64,000 nucleotides of DNA from the NCBI RefSeq assembly GCF_004793975.1, contig NZ_SRYB01000024.1, positions 1-64,000 on the forward strand. The letters run 5' to 3'. A program made the translations under genes and the position numbers. The notes below the pieces were generated by a model. That model saw only the letters and a program-made list of their open reading frames with translations. It ran no database searches and was not told the DNA's origin. Of this stretch, positions 43,130 to 52,751 are shown one piece after another (the stretch's first letter is position 1; every line of letters begins with the position of its first letter). This stretch comes from Lepagella muris. GTDB lineage: Bacteria > Bacteroidota > Bacteroidia > Bacteroidales > Muribaculaceae.

Positions 43130-44602
43130 TTATTCTGCACGTGAATAGTTGGGTGCCTCTTTCGTGATGGTCACGTCGTGGGGATGGTTCTCGATCACGC
43201 CGGCAGAGGTGATGCGCACGAAGCGAGCGTTGTGGAGAGCCTCGATATCCTTCGCGCCGCAGTAGCCCATTCCGGAGCGGAGACCGCCGAGGAGCTGGTA
43301 GATGGTCTCGGCGAGAGTGCCCTTGTAGGGTACGCGAGCCACGATGCCTTCCGGCACGAATTTGCTTGAGTCGCAGGTTGCGCTCTGGAAGTAGCGGTCT
43401 TTTGAACCTGCCTGCATAGCCTCGATGGAGCCCATGCCACGGTAAGCCTTGAATTTACGACCGTTGTAGATGATGGTCTCGCCCGGAGATTCCTCTGTAC
43501 CAGCGAGCATTGAGCCCATCATTACGCAATCGGCACCTGCGGCAATGGCTTTCACCACGTCGCCGGAGTAGCGGAGACCGCCGTCGCCGATTACGGGCAC
43601 ACCATATTTGGCAGCTACCTTCGAGCAGTTGAAGATTGCGCTCAGCTGGGGCACACCCACGCCAGCCACGATACGGGTGGTGCAGATTGAGCCGGGACCG
43701 ATACCAACCTTGATGCCGTCGGCACCGTTTGCGATGAGGTATTCTGCAGCCTCGGCAGTTGCGATATTGCCCACGAGCACGTCGATTTGCGGGAACTGTG
43801 CCTTCACTGCCTTGAGGGTGTTGACCACGTTGGCGGAATGACCGTGGGCTGTGTCGATCACGACAGCATCCACGCCGGCATTAACGAGAGCCTCAACGCG
43901 TTTGAGAGTGTCGCTTGTCACGCCTACGCCGCCGGCTACGCGGAGACGACCCTTGCTGTCCTTGCAGGCATTGGGGTAGTCCTGAATCTTAGTGATGTCG
44001 CGGTAGGTGATGAGACCTACGAGCTTGTTGTCTTTGTCAACCACGGGTAGTTTCTCGATCTTATGACGGAGAAGGATCTGCGAAGCCTCTGTGAGGTCGG
44101 GATTGGTGGTGGTGACGATATTCTCTTTAGTCATCACTTCGGAGATGCGGAGCGACTCATCAGTCTGGAAACGGAGGTCGCGGTTAGTCACGATACCCAC
44201 GAGCTTGCCCTCGGTGTCAACCACGGGTATGCCGCCGATATGGTTCTCGTGCATCATGCGCTGAGCATCGCCTACGGTCTGTTCGGGAGTGATGGTGACG
44301 GGATCAAAGATCATGCCGCTTTCAGCACGTTTCACCTTTCTCACCTGTGCAGCCTGCATCTCGATAGGCATGTTCTTGTGGATTACGCCGATGCCACCCT
44401 GACGGGCAATAGCGATAGCCATAGCGGCTTCCGTTACGGTGTCCATTGCAGCCGATACCACCGGGATGTTGAGGGTGATGTTGCGCGAGAAGCGGGTCTT
44501 CACCTCCACCATGTTGGGAGTGACCTCTGAATATGCCGGAATGAGAAGGACGTCGTCAAACGTCATGCCTTCCTCATTCACTTTTTCTGTTAAAAATGAC
44601 AT
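43130..44602 (-). CDS. guaB: IMP dehydrogenase
   Basis: A 490-residue enzyme that oxidises IMP to XMP. The barrel begins EGMTFDDVLLIPAYSEV; two CBS domains (about 95-205) may bind adenylates; the catalytic loop is GIGPGSICTTRIVAGVGVPQ with the nucleophilic Cys. The flap has MGSIEAM and the C-terminus YKGTLAETIYQLLGGLRSGMGYCGA. Full length for a CBS-containing bacterial enzyme. With purA just upstream, both the AMP and GMP branches are co-encoded. Confidence 0.97.
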   Translation of the reverse strand: MSFLTEKVNEEGMTFDDVLLIPAYSEVTPNMVEVKTRFSRNITLNIPVVSAAMDTVTEAAMAIAIARQGGIGVIHKNMPIEMQAAQVRKVKRAESGMIFDPVTITPEQTVGDAQRMMHENHIGGIPVVDTEGKLVGIVTNRDLRFQTDESLRISEVMTKENIVTTTNPDLTEASQILLRHKIEKLPVVDKDNKLVGLITYRDITKIQDYPNACKDSKGRLRVAGGVGVTSDTLKRVEALVNAGVDAVVIDTAHGHSANVVNTLKAVKAQFPQIDVLVGNIATAEAAEYLIANGADGIKVGIGPGSICTTRIVAGVGVPQLSAIFNCSKVAAKYGVPVIGDGGLRYSGDVVKAIAAGADCVMMGSMLAGTEESPGETIIYNGRKFKAYRGMGSIEAMQAGSKDRYFQSATCDSSKFVPEGIVARVPYKGTLAETIYQLLGGLRSGMGYCGAKDIEALHNARFVRITSAGVIENHPHDVTITKEAPNYSRAE

Positions 44603-44649
44603 TTCAATCAGTTTAAATGGTTAATAAGGAGAAAAAACGTGTGAATCTA

Positions 44650-45942
44650 TCAGAAATTCTTCAGTTTCTCTGATATGATCACGGTCTGAGTGCGGTCCGG
44701 ACCTACGGAGATCACGCCTACAGGCACCTCCGTGAGCTCCTCGATCTTGCGGACGTAAGCCTTTGCAGCCTCCGGAAGCTCGTCGAAGCTCTTAATGCCG
44801 GTGATATCCTCTTTCCAGCCGTCCATCTCGATAAACACCGGTTTGCAGCGTGCGAGTTTGGAGATTGTGGATGGAGGAGTGTCGATGATCTTGCCGTCGA
44901 GTTCGTAGTGGGTGCAGATCTTCACCTTGTCAAGACCTGAAAGCACGTCGAAGAGCATGAGTGCCCAGTTGTCGATTCCGGCGAGACGGCTTGTGTAGCG
45001 TGCCACTACGGCGTCAAACCAACCCACACGACGGGGACGGCCTGTGACTGTGCCATATTCATGACCGCGTTCGCGGATTTCGTGTGCGATCTCGTCAAAC
45101 AGCTCTGTCGGGAAGGGACCCTCACCCACGCGGGTGCAGTATGCTTTAGCGACGCCGAGCACGTTGTCGATCCATTTCGGGGATATTCCGGCACCCACGG
45201 GTACGCTTGCCGACGACGGGGTGGAGGATGTCACGAAGGGATACGTGCCATGGTCGATACAGAGCATCATGCCCTGTGCGCCCTCGAAGAGGATTTTCTT
45301 GTCGGAGCGGAGAGCCTTGTTGATGAGGTCAGAGGTGTCGACGATGCGCGGACCGAGAATCTTGGCAATCTCCATGTAGCGGTCGTAGACCGTCTGGAAA
45401 TCGTATGTGTCGAGACCGAGCATCTTCAGCTCCATGTTCTTCTCGTCGAGAGCGGCTTTCAGACGCTCAGCGAAGTATTCCGGCTCAAGCAGGTCGCCCA
45501 TGCGGAGACCTACGCGGCTATACTTGTCGCTGTAGGCAGGACCGATACCCTTCTTGGTTGTGCCGATGAGCTTGCCACCTTTCAGGCACTCGTAAGCCCC
45601 GTCGAGCGCGGAATGCCAGGGCATCACCATGGCTGCGCGGTCGGAGATATAGAGCTGATAGTCGGTTATACCCTGGTTGTGAAGTTTTTCAAGCTCCACA
45701 AGCACCGATTCCGGATTCACGACCATGCCGTTGCCCATCACGTTGACAGTGGCGGGGTTGAATATGCCTGACGGGATGCTCTGCAGGGAGTATTTATGAC
45801 CGTTGAACATCACACTGTGACCAGCATTGTTGCCACCCTGATAGCGCACAACCATGTCGGCACGACATGCGAAATAGTCGGTAATCTTTCCTTTACCTTC
45901 ATCGCCCCACTGGGAGCCGATGACAACTAATCTTTCCGACAT
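44650..45942 (-). CDS. purA: Adenylosuccinate synthetase
   Basis: A 430-residue enzyme joining aspartate to IMP with GTP, the first step to AMP. QWGDEGKGKITDY is the P-loop with catalytic Asp and His in NNAGHSV; VGEGPFPTEL and TGRPRRVGWFD follow. The start overlaps the purB stop by 1 nt, so it is translated in tandem with the lyase that acts next in the pathway. Confidence 0.97.
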   Translation of the reverse strand: MSERLVVIGSQWGDEGKGKITDYFACRADMVVRYQGGNNAGHSVMFNGHKYSLQSIPSGIFNPATVNVMGNGMVVNPESVLVELEKLHNQGITDYQLYISDRAAMVMPWHSALDGAYECLKGGKLIGTTKKGIGPAYSDKYSRVGLRMGDLLEPEYFAERLKAALDEKNMELKMLGLDTYDFQTVYDRYMEIAKILGPRIVDTSDLINKALRSDKKILFEGAQGMMLCIDHGTYPFVTSSTPSSASVPVGAGISPKWIDNVLGVAKAYCTRVGEGPFPTELFDEIAHEIRERGHEYGTVTGRPRRVGWFDAVVARYTSRLAGIDNWALMLFDVLSGLDKVKICTHYELDGKIIDTPPSTISKLARCKPVFIEMDGWKEDITGIKSFDELPEAAKAYVRKIEELTEVPVGVISVGPDRTQTVIISEKLKNF

Positions 45943-47240
45943 TATTCTTCTAATTTATTACGTTTGTAAATATGGTCGATGTTTTTGAAATAGTAATCGA
46001 GGGTGAAGCAGTTGTTGAGCTCCTCCTCTGTGAGTGCGCCCATCACAGTGGGGTCTTCCTTCAGAAGCTCCTGATATGATGCGCCCATGCTCATCGCCTT
46101 CATTGCGATAGGCTGCACGGTGTCGTAAGCCTTCTCACGCACAAAGCCCTTGTCGATGAGTGCGTTCATCACGCGCTGTGCGAAGATGACGCCGTTGGTG
46201 CGGTAGATGTTTGCCATCATCTGCTCCTCAAACACGACGATATTCTCCAGGATGCCCTTCATGCGGTTGAGCATGTAGTCGAGGAGGATAGTTGCGTCGG
46301 GCATGATGATACGCTCGGTTGCGGAGTGGGAAATGTCGCGCTCATGCCAGAGAGCCACGTTCTCGTAAGCCGTCACCATATATCCGCGAAGCACGCGTGC
46401 GCATCCGCAGATGTTCTCGCTGCTGACCGGGTTGCGCTTGTGGGGCATTGCGGATGAACCTTTCTGACCCTTACCGAATGCTTCCTCCACCTCATGCACC
46501 TCGGTGCGCTGAAGGTTGCGCACCTCAAGAGCCATCTGCTCGAGGCTTGCACCGATTACGGCGAGAGTAGCCATGTAGTAAGCGTGGCGGTCGCGCTGTA
46601 TCACCTGAGTGCTGACGTCGGAGCTGTCGATGCCAAGTTTGTCGCATACATAGTCCTGCACGAAGGGGGGTATGTTGGCGAAGTTGCCGACGGCACCGCT
46701 GATCTTACCTACCTCGACGCCACGTGCGGCAGCCTTGAATCTTTCGAGGTTGCGGCGCATCTCAGCCAGCCAGAGCACCCATTTGAGTCCGAATGAAGTT
46801 ATGTCGGCGTGTATGCCGTGTGTACGACCGATGCAGGGGAGTTTCTTGAAACGGATTGCCTGCTTCTTGAGCATCTCGATAAATTCCTCGATATCTTTGA
46901 GAAGAATTTCATTAGCCTGCTTGAAGAGGTAGCCGTTGGCGGTGTCAACCACGTCGGTCGATGTGAGACCGTAGTGAACCCATTTGCGTTCCTCGCCGAG
47001 CGATTCGCTGACGGTGCGGGTGAACGCCACGATGTCGTGACGGGTCTGAAGCTCGATCTCCTTTATTCTGTCGATATTGAAAGTGGCATTGGCGTTGAGT
47101 TTCTCAACGTCTTCAGCGGGCACAACACCCAGTTCTCTCCAAGCCTCGGCAGCGAGGAGTTCCACTTTGAGATATGCACGGAATTTGTTCTCTTCCGTCC
47201 ATACCTCTCTCATTACGTCTCTTCCGTATCTTTCGATCAT
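45942..47240 (-). CDS. purB: Adenylosuccinate lyase
   Basis: A 432-residue member of the fumarase/aspartase superfamily. It splits SAICAR and adenylosuccinate, so it serves both IMP synthesis and the AMP branch. Marks: MREVWTEENKFRAYLKVE at the N-terminus, GRTHGIHADITSFG, and the signature SSAMPHKRNPVSSENI with the mobile catalytic Ser loop. Length is typical of the Bacillus-type enzyme. Confidence 0.97.
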   Translation of the reverse strand: MIERYGRDVMREVWTEENKFRAYLKVELLAAEAWRELGVVPAEDVEKLNANATFNIDRIKEIELQTRHDIVAFTRTVSESLGEERKWVHYGLTSTDVVDTANGYLFKQANEILLKDIEEFIEMLKKQAIRFKKLPCIGRTHGIHADITSFGLKWVLWLAEMRRNLERFKAAARGVEVGKISGAVGNFANIPPFVQDYVCDKLGIDSSDVSTQVIQRDRHAYYMATLAVIGASLEQMALEVRNLQRTEVHEVEEAFGKGQKGSSAMPHKRNPVSSENICGCARVLRGYMVTAYENVALWHERDISHSATERIIMPDATILLDYMLNRMKGILENIVVFEEQMMANIYRTNGVIFAQRVMNALIDKGFVREKAYDTVQPIAMKAMSMGASYQELLKEDPTVMGALTEEELNNCFTLDYYFKNIDHIYKRNKLEE

Positions 47241-47255
47241 TTCTATGTAAGTTTT

Positions 47256-48107
47256 TTATTTTTCCATTTTACGAAGGAAGCACTCAAGGGTGTTCTCCAT
47301 GAGGCATGCGCGGGTCATCGGACCGACACCACCGGGCACGGGAGTGATCACCGAAGCCTTATCCTTGCAGGCCTCATAATCCACGTCGCCGCAGAGCTTG
47401 CCGGTCTCCGGGTCGCGGTTTACACCGACGTCGATAACGGCAGCACCTTCGCCCACCATGTCGGCAGTGACGAAGCGCGGACGACCGATAGCCACCACAA
47501 GGATGTCGGCGGCTGATGTTACTTCTGCAAGGTTCTTGGTGCGGCTGTGAGCCATAGTGACAGTGGCGTTGCGGTCAAGGAGCAACTTGGAGACGGGGAG
47601 CCCGACGATGTTGCTTCTGCCGATCACTACTGCCTTCTTCCCTTCAATCTCCACGCCTGCCTTGTCGAGCATCTTGATGATACCTTTCGGGGTGCAGGGC
47701 AACGTGCAGGGGAGTTTCTGCCAGAGTGAAGCCACGTTGGCGGGATGGAAGCCGTCTACGTCCTTCTCCTTAGCGATAGCCTCGATCACCTTGTCCTCAT
47801 CGATATGCTTTGGGAGGGGGAGCTGCACGAGCACGCCGTCAACAGTGTCGTCGGCATTCAGCTCGGCGATCATGGCGAGAAGTTCCTCTTCAGTGATGTC
47901 GGCGGGGCGACGGATGGTTGTGCCTTTAAAGCCAACCTCCTCGGCATCCTTACCCTTACCCTTCACGTAAGATTGGCTTGCAGGGTCTTCACCCACAAGA
48001 ATCACCACGAGATGAGGTGCGCGTCCGTATTTCTCTTTTGCCTCAACCACTCTGCGAGCCACATCCTGCTTGAGTTCTTTTGCTAATTGCGTTCCGCTTA
48101 TAATCAT
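47256..48107 (-). CDS. folD: Methylenetetrahydrofolate dehydrogenase/cyclohydrolase
   Basis: A 283-residue bifunctional enzyme making 10-formyl-tetrahydrofolate, the one-carbon donor for PurN and PurH. Markers are VGEDPASQSYVKGKGKDAEEVG (catalytic Lys in YVKGK), VQLPLPKHID, GRSNIVGLPVSKLLL and TPVPGGVGPMTRACLMEN. Its place inside the purine cluster supplies the cofactor needed by neighbouring enzymes. Confidence 0.97.
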   Translation of the reverse strand: MIISGTQLAKELKQDVARRVVEAKEKYGRAPHLVVILVGEDPASQSYVKGKGKDAEEVGFKGTTIRRPADITEEELLAMIAELNADDTVDGVLVQLPLPKHIDEDKVIEAIAKEKDVDGFHPANVASLWQKLPCTLPCTPKGIIKMLDKAGVEIEGKKAVVIGRSNIVGLPVSKLLLDRNATVTMAHSRTKNLAEVTSAADILVVAIGRPRFVTADMVGEGAAVIDVGVNRDPETGKLCGDVDYEACKDKASVITPVPGGVGPMTRACLMENTLECFLRKMEK

Positions 48108-48170
48108 TGTGTATGTTCTGTTTTTAGGGTTTCCGTCTCCCCGACAATCATGTCGGGGAGACGGAAGATA

Positions 48171-49424
48171 TTAGAGAGATGCTTTACCTATATCGGTGCG
48201 GTGGAAGAGCGAGGGGCACTCGATCTTCTCGATCTCAGCCTTGGCGGCTGCGTTGGCAGAGGGTATGTCCTTACCTTTGCCCACCACCATCAGCACGCGT
48301 CCGCCGGCGGTCAGAATCTTGTCGCCGTCACGTTTTGTGCCCATGTGGTAGACGTCGGCATTCACCTTGTCAAGACCCTTTATCTCCACACCCTTCTTAT
48401 AGGAACCGGGATAGCCTTCGGAAGCGAGCACCACGCCAAGATAGGCGTCGTCGCTCCAGCGAGTCTCACAGTCGCGACCCTCTACGGCAGCATCCACAAG
48501 TTCGTAGAAATCGCTTTCAAGACGCGGCAGGACCACTTCTGTCTCCGGATCGCCGAAGCGAGCGTTGAACTCAATCACCTTCGGACCGTCGGCAGTCAGT
48601 ATAAGACCACCGTAGAGCACACCTTTGAAGGGTACGCCTTCAGCCACGAGACCGTCGGCTGTGCGGCGGATAATCTCGTTGAGGGCTTTATCGCGGATCT
48701 CTTCAGTGACGAACGGAACGGGTGAATACGCACCCATGCCGCCTGTGTTCGGACCCTTGTCGCCGTCGAAGGCGCGTTTGTGATCCTGTGCCATTGCGAG
48801 GGGGTACACCTTGTTGCCCGATACGACACACATGAAGGAGAACTCCGGACCGTCGAGGAAATCCTCAACCACCACGCGACCCTTGCCGAAGGCAGAGTCG
48901 AGAAGCATGTCGCGGAGAGCCGCCTCAGCCTCGTCGTAGGTCAGAGCCACCACTACGCCTTTACCTGCTGCAAGACCATCATATTTGATGACTGCGGGGA
49001 GGGGACGGTTCTTAACGTAGTCCCATGCCTTTTCGAAGTCGTCAAATGCTTCGTATGAGGCAGTGGGCACGTTGTATTTGGTCATTATCTGCTTTGCAAA
49101 CTCCTTGCTGCTCTCAATGCGTGCGGCAGCCTTTGTCGGACCGAATGCCTTCAGTCCGGCAGCTTCCATGGCGTCAACGACGCCGACAGCGAGTGCAGCC
49201 TCCGGACCAACGACTGTCATGTCGATGGCATTTTCGGATGCGAACTTCACGAGGGCATCTACATCCTCCACACCGATAGCCACACACTCGGCATCGTCAG
49301 CGATACCGGCGTTGCCGGGTGCGCAGAAGATCTTGCCTACCTGCGGCGAACGTGAGAGAGCCTTGACGATCGCATGTTCGCGACCGCCGCTACCCACTAC
49401 AAGTACTCGTTTCTTGCTTTCCAT
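48171..49424 (-). CDS. purD: Phosphoribosylamine-glycine ligase (GARS)
   Basis: A 417-residue ATP-grasp enzyme, step 2 of IMP synthesis. It starts RVLVVGSGGREHAIVKAL, has PAVIKYDGLAAGKGVVVA and VVVEDFLDGPEFSFM in the ATP-grasp domain, and TGGMGAYSPVPF and EFNARFGDPETEVVLPRL before the C-terminal barrel-sandwich. A short 6-bp gap separates it from purH upstream. Confidence 0.97.
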   Translation of the reverse strand: MESKKRVLVVGSGGREHAIVKALSRSPQVGKIFCAPGNAGIADDAECVAIGVEDVDALVKFASENAIDMTVVGPEAALAVGVVDAMEAAGLKAFGPTKAAARIESSKEFAKQIMTKYNVPTASYEAFDDFEKAWDYVKNRPLPAVIKYDGLAAGKGVVVALTYDEAEAALRDMLLDSAFGKGRVVVEDFLDGPEFSFMCVVSGNKVYPLAMAQDHKRAFDGDKGPNTGGMGAYSPVPFVTEEIRDKALNEIIRRTADGLVAEGVPFKGVLYGGLILTADGPKVIEFNARFGDPETEVVLPRLESDFYELVDAAVEGRDCETRWSDDAYLGVVLASEGYPGSYKKGVEIKGLDKVNADVYHMGTKRDGDKILTAGGRVLMVVGKGKDIPSANAAAKAEIEKIECPSLFHRTDIGKASL

Positions 49425-49430
49425 CTCAGA

Positions 49431-50960
49431 TCAATGTTTGAAATGACGCATTCCGGTGAAGAGCATTGTGATGCCCTTCTCGTTTGCCACCTTGATGGAA
49501 TCCTCGTCGCGGATGCTTCCGCCGGGCTGTACGATAGCTGTCACGCCATATTTTGATGCGAGTTCAACAGTGTCGCCGAAGGGGAGGAAGCCGTCGGATG
49601 CGAGCACAAGACCCTCGGTGATTCCGGCAGCCTTAGCCTCTTCGAGAGCGATCTCGGCAGAACCTACGCGGTTCATCTGTCCGGCACCTACTCCGGCTGT
49701 GGCACCATCCTTAACAACGACGATGGCGTTGCTCTTAACATGCTTCACGATCTTCCAACCGAAGTCCATCTCAGCGAGTTCCTTCTCGGTAGGCTTGCGC
49801 TCAGTGACGCACATGTCGGCAGTGATGTCCTTGCACTCCACGTCGGCATCCTGCACGAGCATACCACCGTTGACACCCACGTACTGCTTCTGGGGCTCTT
49901 TCACGTTGTCCATCTTCACTTCAAGGAGACGGAGGTTCTTCTTCGATGCAAGCACCTCAAGGGCTTCCGGCTCGAAAGCGGGAGCCATTACGATCTCAAG
50001 GAAGATAGGTTTCATGAGGCGTGCCACTTCGGCAGTCAGCGGACGGTTCATTGCCACGATACCGCCGTAGATGCTCACCTTGTCAGCCTCGTAAGCACGT
50101 GTCCATGCCTCAAGAAGATCCTTGCCCACGCCTGCGCCACAGGGGTTCATGTGCTTGAGTGCGCAGCAGAACGGCTCTGTAAATTCGCGGACGATGTTGA
50201 GCGCGGCATTTGCATCCTGGATGTTATTGTAGCTGAGTTCCTTGCCGCCGAGCTGACGGGCGTGAGCTACTGAGTAAGACACCTCTTTGGGTGCACGGTA
50301 GAATGTGGCAGCCTGATGAGGATTCTCGCCGTAGCGCAGAGTCTGGATTGCGTCGAAAGCGAGGAACAGTTTCTCGTCAAGACCGGCAGCCTTGCGCATA
50401 TAGGTTGCGATGTGGCTGTCGTAGAGAGCTGTGTGGGTATATGCCTTTGCTGAGAGTTTCAGACGGGTCTCTGGAAGGGTGTTGCCGTTTGCAGTGATCT
50501 CCTCAATTACGTTGGCATAGTCGGCAGGATCGCATACCACGGTCACGTCGCGGAAGTTCTTGGCTGCGCTGCGGAGCATTGAGGGACCGCCTATGTCGAT
50601 GTTCTCCACGGCGTCTTCCATAGTGACGCCCTCTTTTGCGATGGTTGCCTCAAAGGGGTAGAGGTTGACGCATACCATCTCTATAGTGCCGATGCTGTTC
50701 TCTGCAAGCTGAGCCATGTGCTCCGCGCTGTCGCGGCGTCCGAGCAGACCGCCGTGCACTTTGGGGTGAAGAGTCTTCACGCGGCCTTCGCAGATCTCAG
50801 GAAAACCGGTGACGTCCTGGATGTCGGCAACCACGAGACCTGCACCACGGAGCACTTTCAGAGTGCCGCCTGTGGCGATGAGGTCCCAGCCGAGATTCTT
50901 GAGGGCAGTGGCAAATTCCACGATGCCCGTCTTATCGCTTACGCTGATTAAAGCTCTCAT
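49431..50960 (-). CDS. purH: AICAR transformylase/IMP cyclohydrolase
   Basis: A 509-residue bifunctional enzyme doing the last two steps to IMP. The N-terminal MGS-like cyclohydrolase domain begins MRALISVSDKTGIVEFA with GRVKTLHPKVHGGLLG. The transformylase part has RYGENPHQAATFYR, CALKHMNPCGAG (Lys-His pair) and FLPFGDTVELASKYGVTAIVQPGGSIRD. Length agrees with the family. Confidence 0.97.
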   Translation of the reverse strand: MRALISVSDKTGIVEFATALKNLGWDLIATGGTLKVLRGAGLVVADIQDVTGFPEICEGRVKTLHPKVHGGLLGRRDSAEHMAQLAENSIGTIEMVCVNLYPFEATIAKEGVTMEDAVENIDIGGPSMLRSAAKNFRDVTVVCDPADYANVIEEITANGNTLPETRLKLSAKAYTHTALYDSHIATYMRKAAGLDEKLFLAFDAIQTLRYGENPHQAATFYRAPKEVSYSVAHARQLGGKELSYNNIQDANAALNIVREFTEPFCCALKHMNPCGAGVGKDLLEAWTRAYEADKVSIYGGIVAMNRPLTAEVARLMKPIFLEIVMAPAFEPEALEVLASKKNLRLLEVKMDNVKEPQKQYVGVNGGMLVQDADVECKDITADMCVTERKPTEKELAEMDFGWKIVKHVKSNAIVVVKDGATAGVGAGQMNRVGSAEIALEEAKAAGITEGLVLASDGFLPFGDTVELASKYGVTAIVQPGGSIRDEDSIKVANEKGITMLFTGMRHFKH

Positions 50961-51039
50961 TTATTTTATTTTGTTGTTGTTTTTGTTGCTTAATGTTTGT
51001 AATTGTCATGCCGCATCTCCGCGATGTAGGGGAGGCGCG

Positions 51040-51621
51040 TCAGAGGGAGGAGAGTAGCTTCTGGACAGTAGCCGGATAGAGGATATGTTCCTGAGCATGG
51101 ACCAGAGTCTCCAGTTCGTCGCGGTCGCTACCTTCGTAAGGTATGGCAGTCTGGGCGATGATCTTCCCTCCGTCGAGAGTCTGGTCGACGAAATGGATAG
51201 AGATCCCGTAGACCTTCACCCCATATTTCATTGCCTGTCCGATCGCATCAGCCCCTTGGAATGCAGGGAGCAGAGAGGGGTGGATATTGATGATTCTCCC
51301 TTCGTAGGCATTGAGAAGCACGTCGCCGATTATTCTCATGTAGCCTGCGAGGCATATCAGATCTACACCCTTTTCGCGGAGATGACCTAACAGCATGGTC
51401 TCAAATTCCGCCTTCGACGCGAAGTCTTTCGGACGGAATTCCACTACGGGCACTCCGAATCGAGCGGCACGTGTCACGACGTATGCGCCGGGTTTGTCAG
51501 TGACGCAGAGAACCACTTCCGCGTCAATCCTCCCTTCGGCACACGCCTTGGCTATTGCCTCAAAATTTGAGCCGTTGCCACTGGCGAATATTGCAATCCG
51601 TTTCTTGTCTTTACTGTCCAT
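51040..51621 (-). CDS. purN: Phosphoribosylglycinamide formyltransferase
   Basis: A 193-residue 10-formyl-THF-dependent enzyme, step 3 of IMP synthesis. ASGNGSNFEAIAKAC binds substrate phosphate; LAGYMRIIGDVLLNAYEGRIINIHPSLLPAFQGADA carries the catalytic Asn/His with Asp in FVDQTLDGGKIIAQ. Spacers of about 79 bp (to purH) and 39 bp (to purM) flank it. Confidence 0.97.
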   Translation of the reverse strand: MDSKDKKRIAIFASGNGSNFEAIAKACAEGRIDAEVVLCVTDKPGAYVVTRAARFGVPVVEFRPKDFASKAEFETMLLGHLREKGVDLICLAGYMRIIGDVLLNAYEGRIINIHPSLLPAFQGADAIGQAMKYGVKVYGISIHFVDQTLDGGKIIAQTAIPYEGSDRDELETLVHAQEHILYPATVQKLLSSL

Positions 51622-51660
51622 TGTCTATGTCGTTAGATGCTTGTAGTGCGGAACTACACC

Positions 51661-52686
51661 TTATAATATAGTGACGCCTTCGCCTTCGACCACCTTTCCG
51701 ATGACGGATGCCTTCTCTCCGGCTTTCGTGAGGATCTCGATAGCCTTGGGTGCATCCTCCTCGTTGACTGCAAGCACCATGCCGATGCCCATGTTGAAGA
51801 TGTTGAACATCTCGCGGTGGGGCACCTTGCCATATTTCTCAAGCAGACGGAACACCGGAAGAATCTCCCAGCTCCCCTCTTTTACCTCTATGCCCTGTCC
51901 TTTGGAGAGGATACGCGGGATATTCTCGTCGAATCCGCCGCCGGTGATGTGGGCTATGCCGTGAACGTCGATCTCCTTGAGCACCTCATGCACCTGCTTG
52001 ACGTAGATACGGGTGGGGGTGAGGAGCATCTCGCCGAGAGTCTGGTCGCCTGTCTCCTCATATTTCTTGTTGAGGTCAAGACCGTTGTCGGCTACAATCT
52101 TACGCACAAGGCTGAAGCCGTTGGAGTGTACGCCTGAGGATGCTATGCCTACGAGCACGTCGCCTGCCTTCACTTTCGAGCAGTCGATAAGGTTCTCTTT
52201 CTCTACGGCACCGACAGTGAAACCTGCGATGTCGTAGTCGTCCTCGTCATACATGCCGGGCATCTCGGCGGTCTCACCGCCTACGAGTGCGCAGCCTGCC
52301 TGACGGCAACCCTCTGCCACGCCTGCCACGATTGCCTCAACCACTGCGGGATGATTCTTACCCACTGCCACGTAGTCGAGGAAAATCAGAGGCTCGGCAC
52401 CCTGTGCGAGCACGTCGTTGACGCACATTGCCACGGCATCGATGCCGATGGTGTCGTGCTTGTCGAGGGCGAATGCCAATTTAAGTTTTGTGCCGACACC
52501 GTCGGTGCCGCTCACGAGGATGGGGTGCTTGTAGTTGAGCGAGCCGAGATCGAACATGCCGCCGAACGCGCCGATGTTGCCCATGCAGCCGAAGCGGTTT
52601 GTCGATGCCACATGCTTCTTGATGCGGCTCACTACCTCATAACCGGCTTCCAGATTCACGCCGGAGGCTTCATAACTTTTTGCCAT
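51661..52686 (-). CDS. purM: Phosphoribosylformylglycinamidine cyclo-ligase (AIRS)
   Basis: A 341-residue enzyme, step 5 of IMP synthesis. The PurM/SelD fold is shown by LVSGTDGVGTKLKLAF, DAVAMCVNDVLAQGAEPLIFLDYVA, LVGGETAEMPGMY and HITGGGFDENIPRIL. It directly follows purL in the operon, so steps 4 and 5 are adjacent. Confidence 0.97.
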   Translation of the reverse strand: MAKSYEASGVNLEAGYEVVSRIKKHVASTNRFGCMGNIGAFGGMFDLGSLNYKHPILVSGTDGVGTKLKLAFALDKHDTIGIDAVAMCVNDVLAQGAEPLIFLDYVAVGKNHPAVVEAIVAGVAEGCRQAGCALVGGETAEMPGMYDEDDYDIAGFTVGAVEKENLIDCSKVKAGDVLVGIASSGVHSNGFSLVRKIVADNGLDLNKKYEETGDQTLGEMLLTPTRIYVKQVHEVLKEIDVHGIAHITGGGFDENIPRILSKGQGIEVKEGSWEILPVFRLLEKYGKVPHREMFNIFNMGIGMVLAVNEEDAPKAIEILTKAGEKASVIGKVVEGEGVTIL

Positions 52687-52751
52687 TTCTATATTTTTTT
52701 ATACGCCCCGCGCAATTCTATTTCATGCGCGGGACGCAAGGATTATTAATA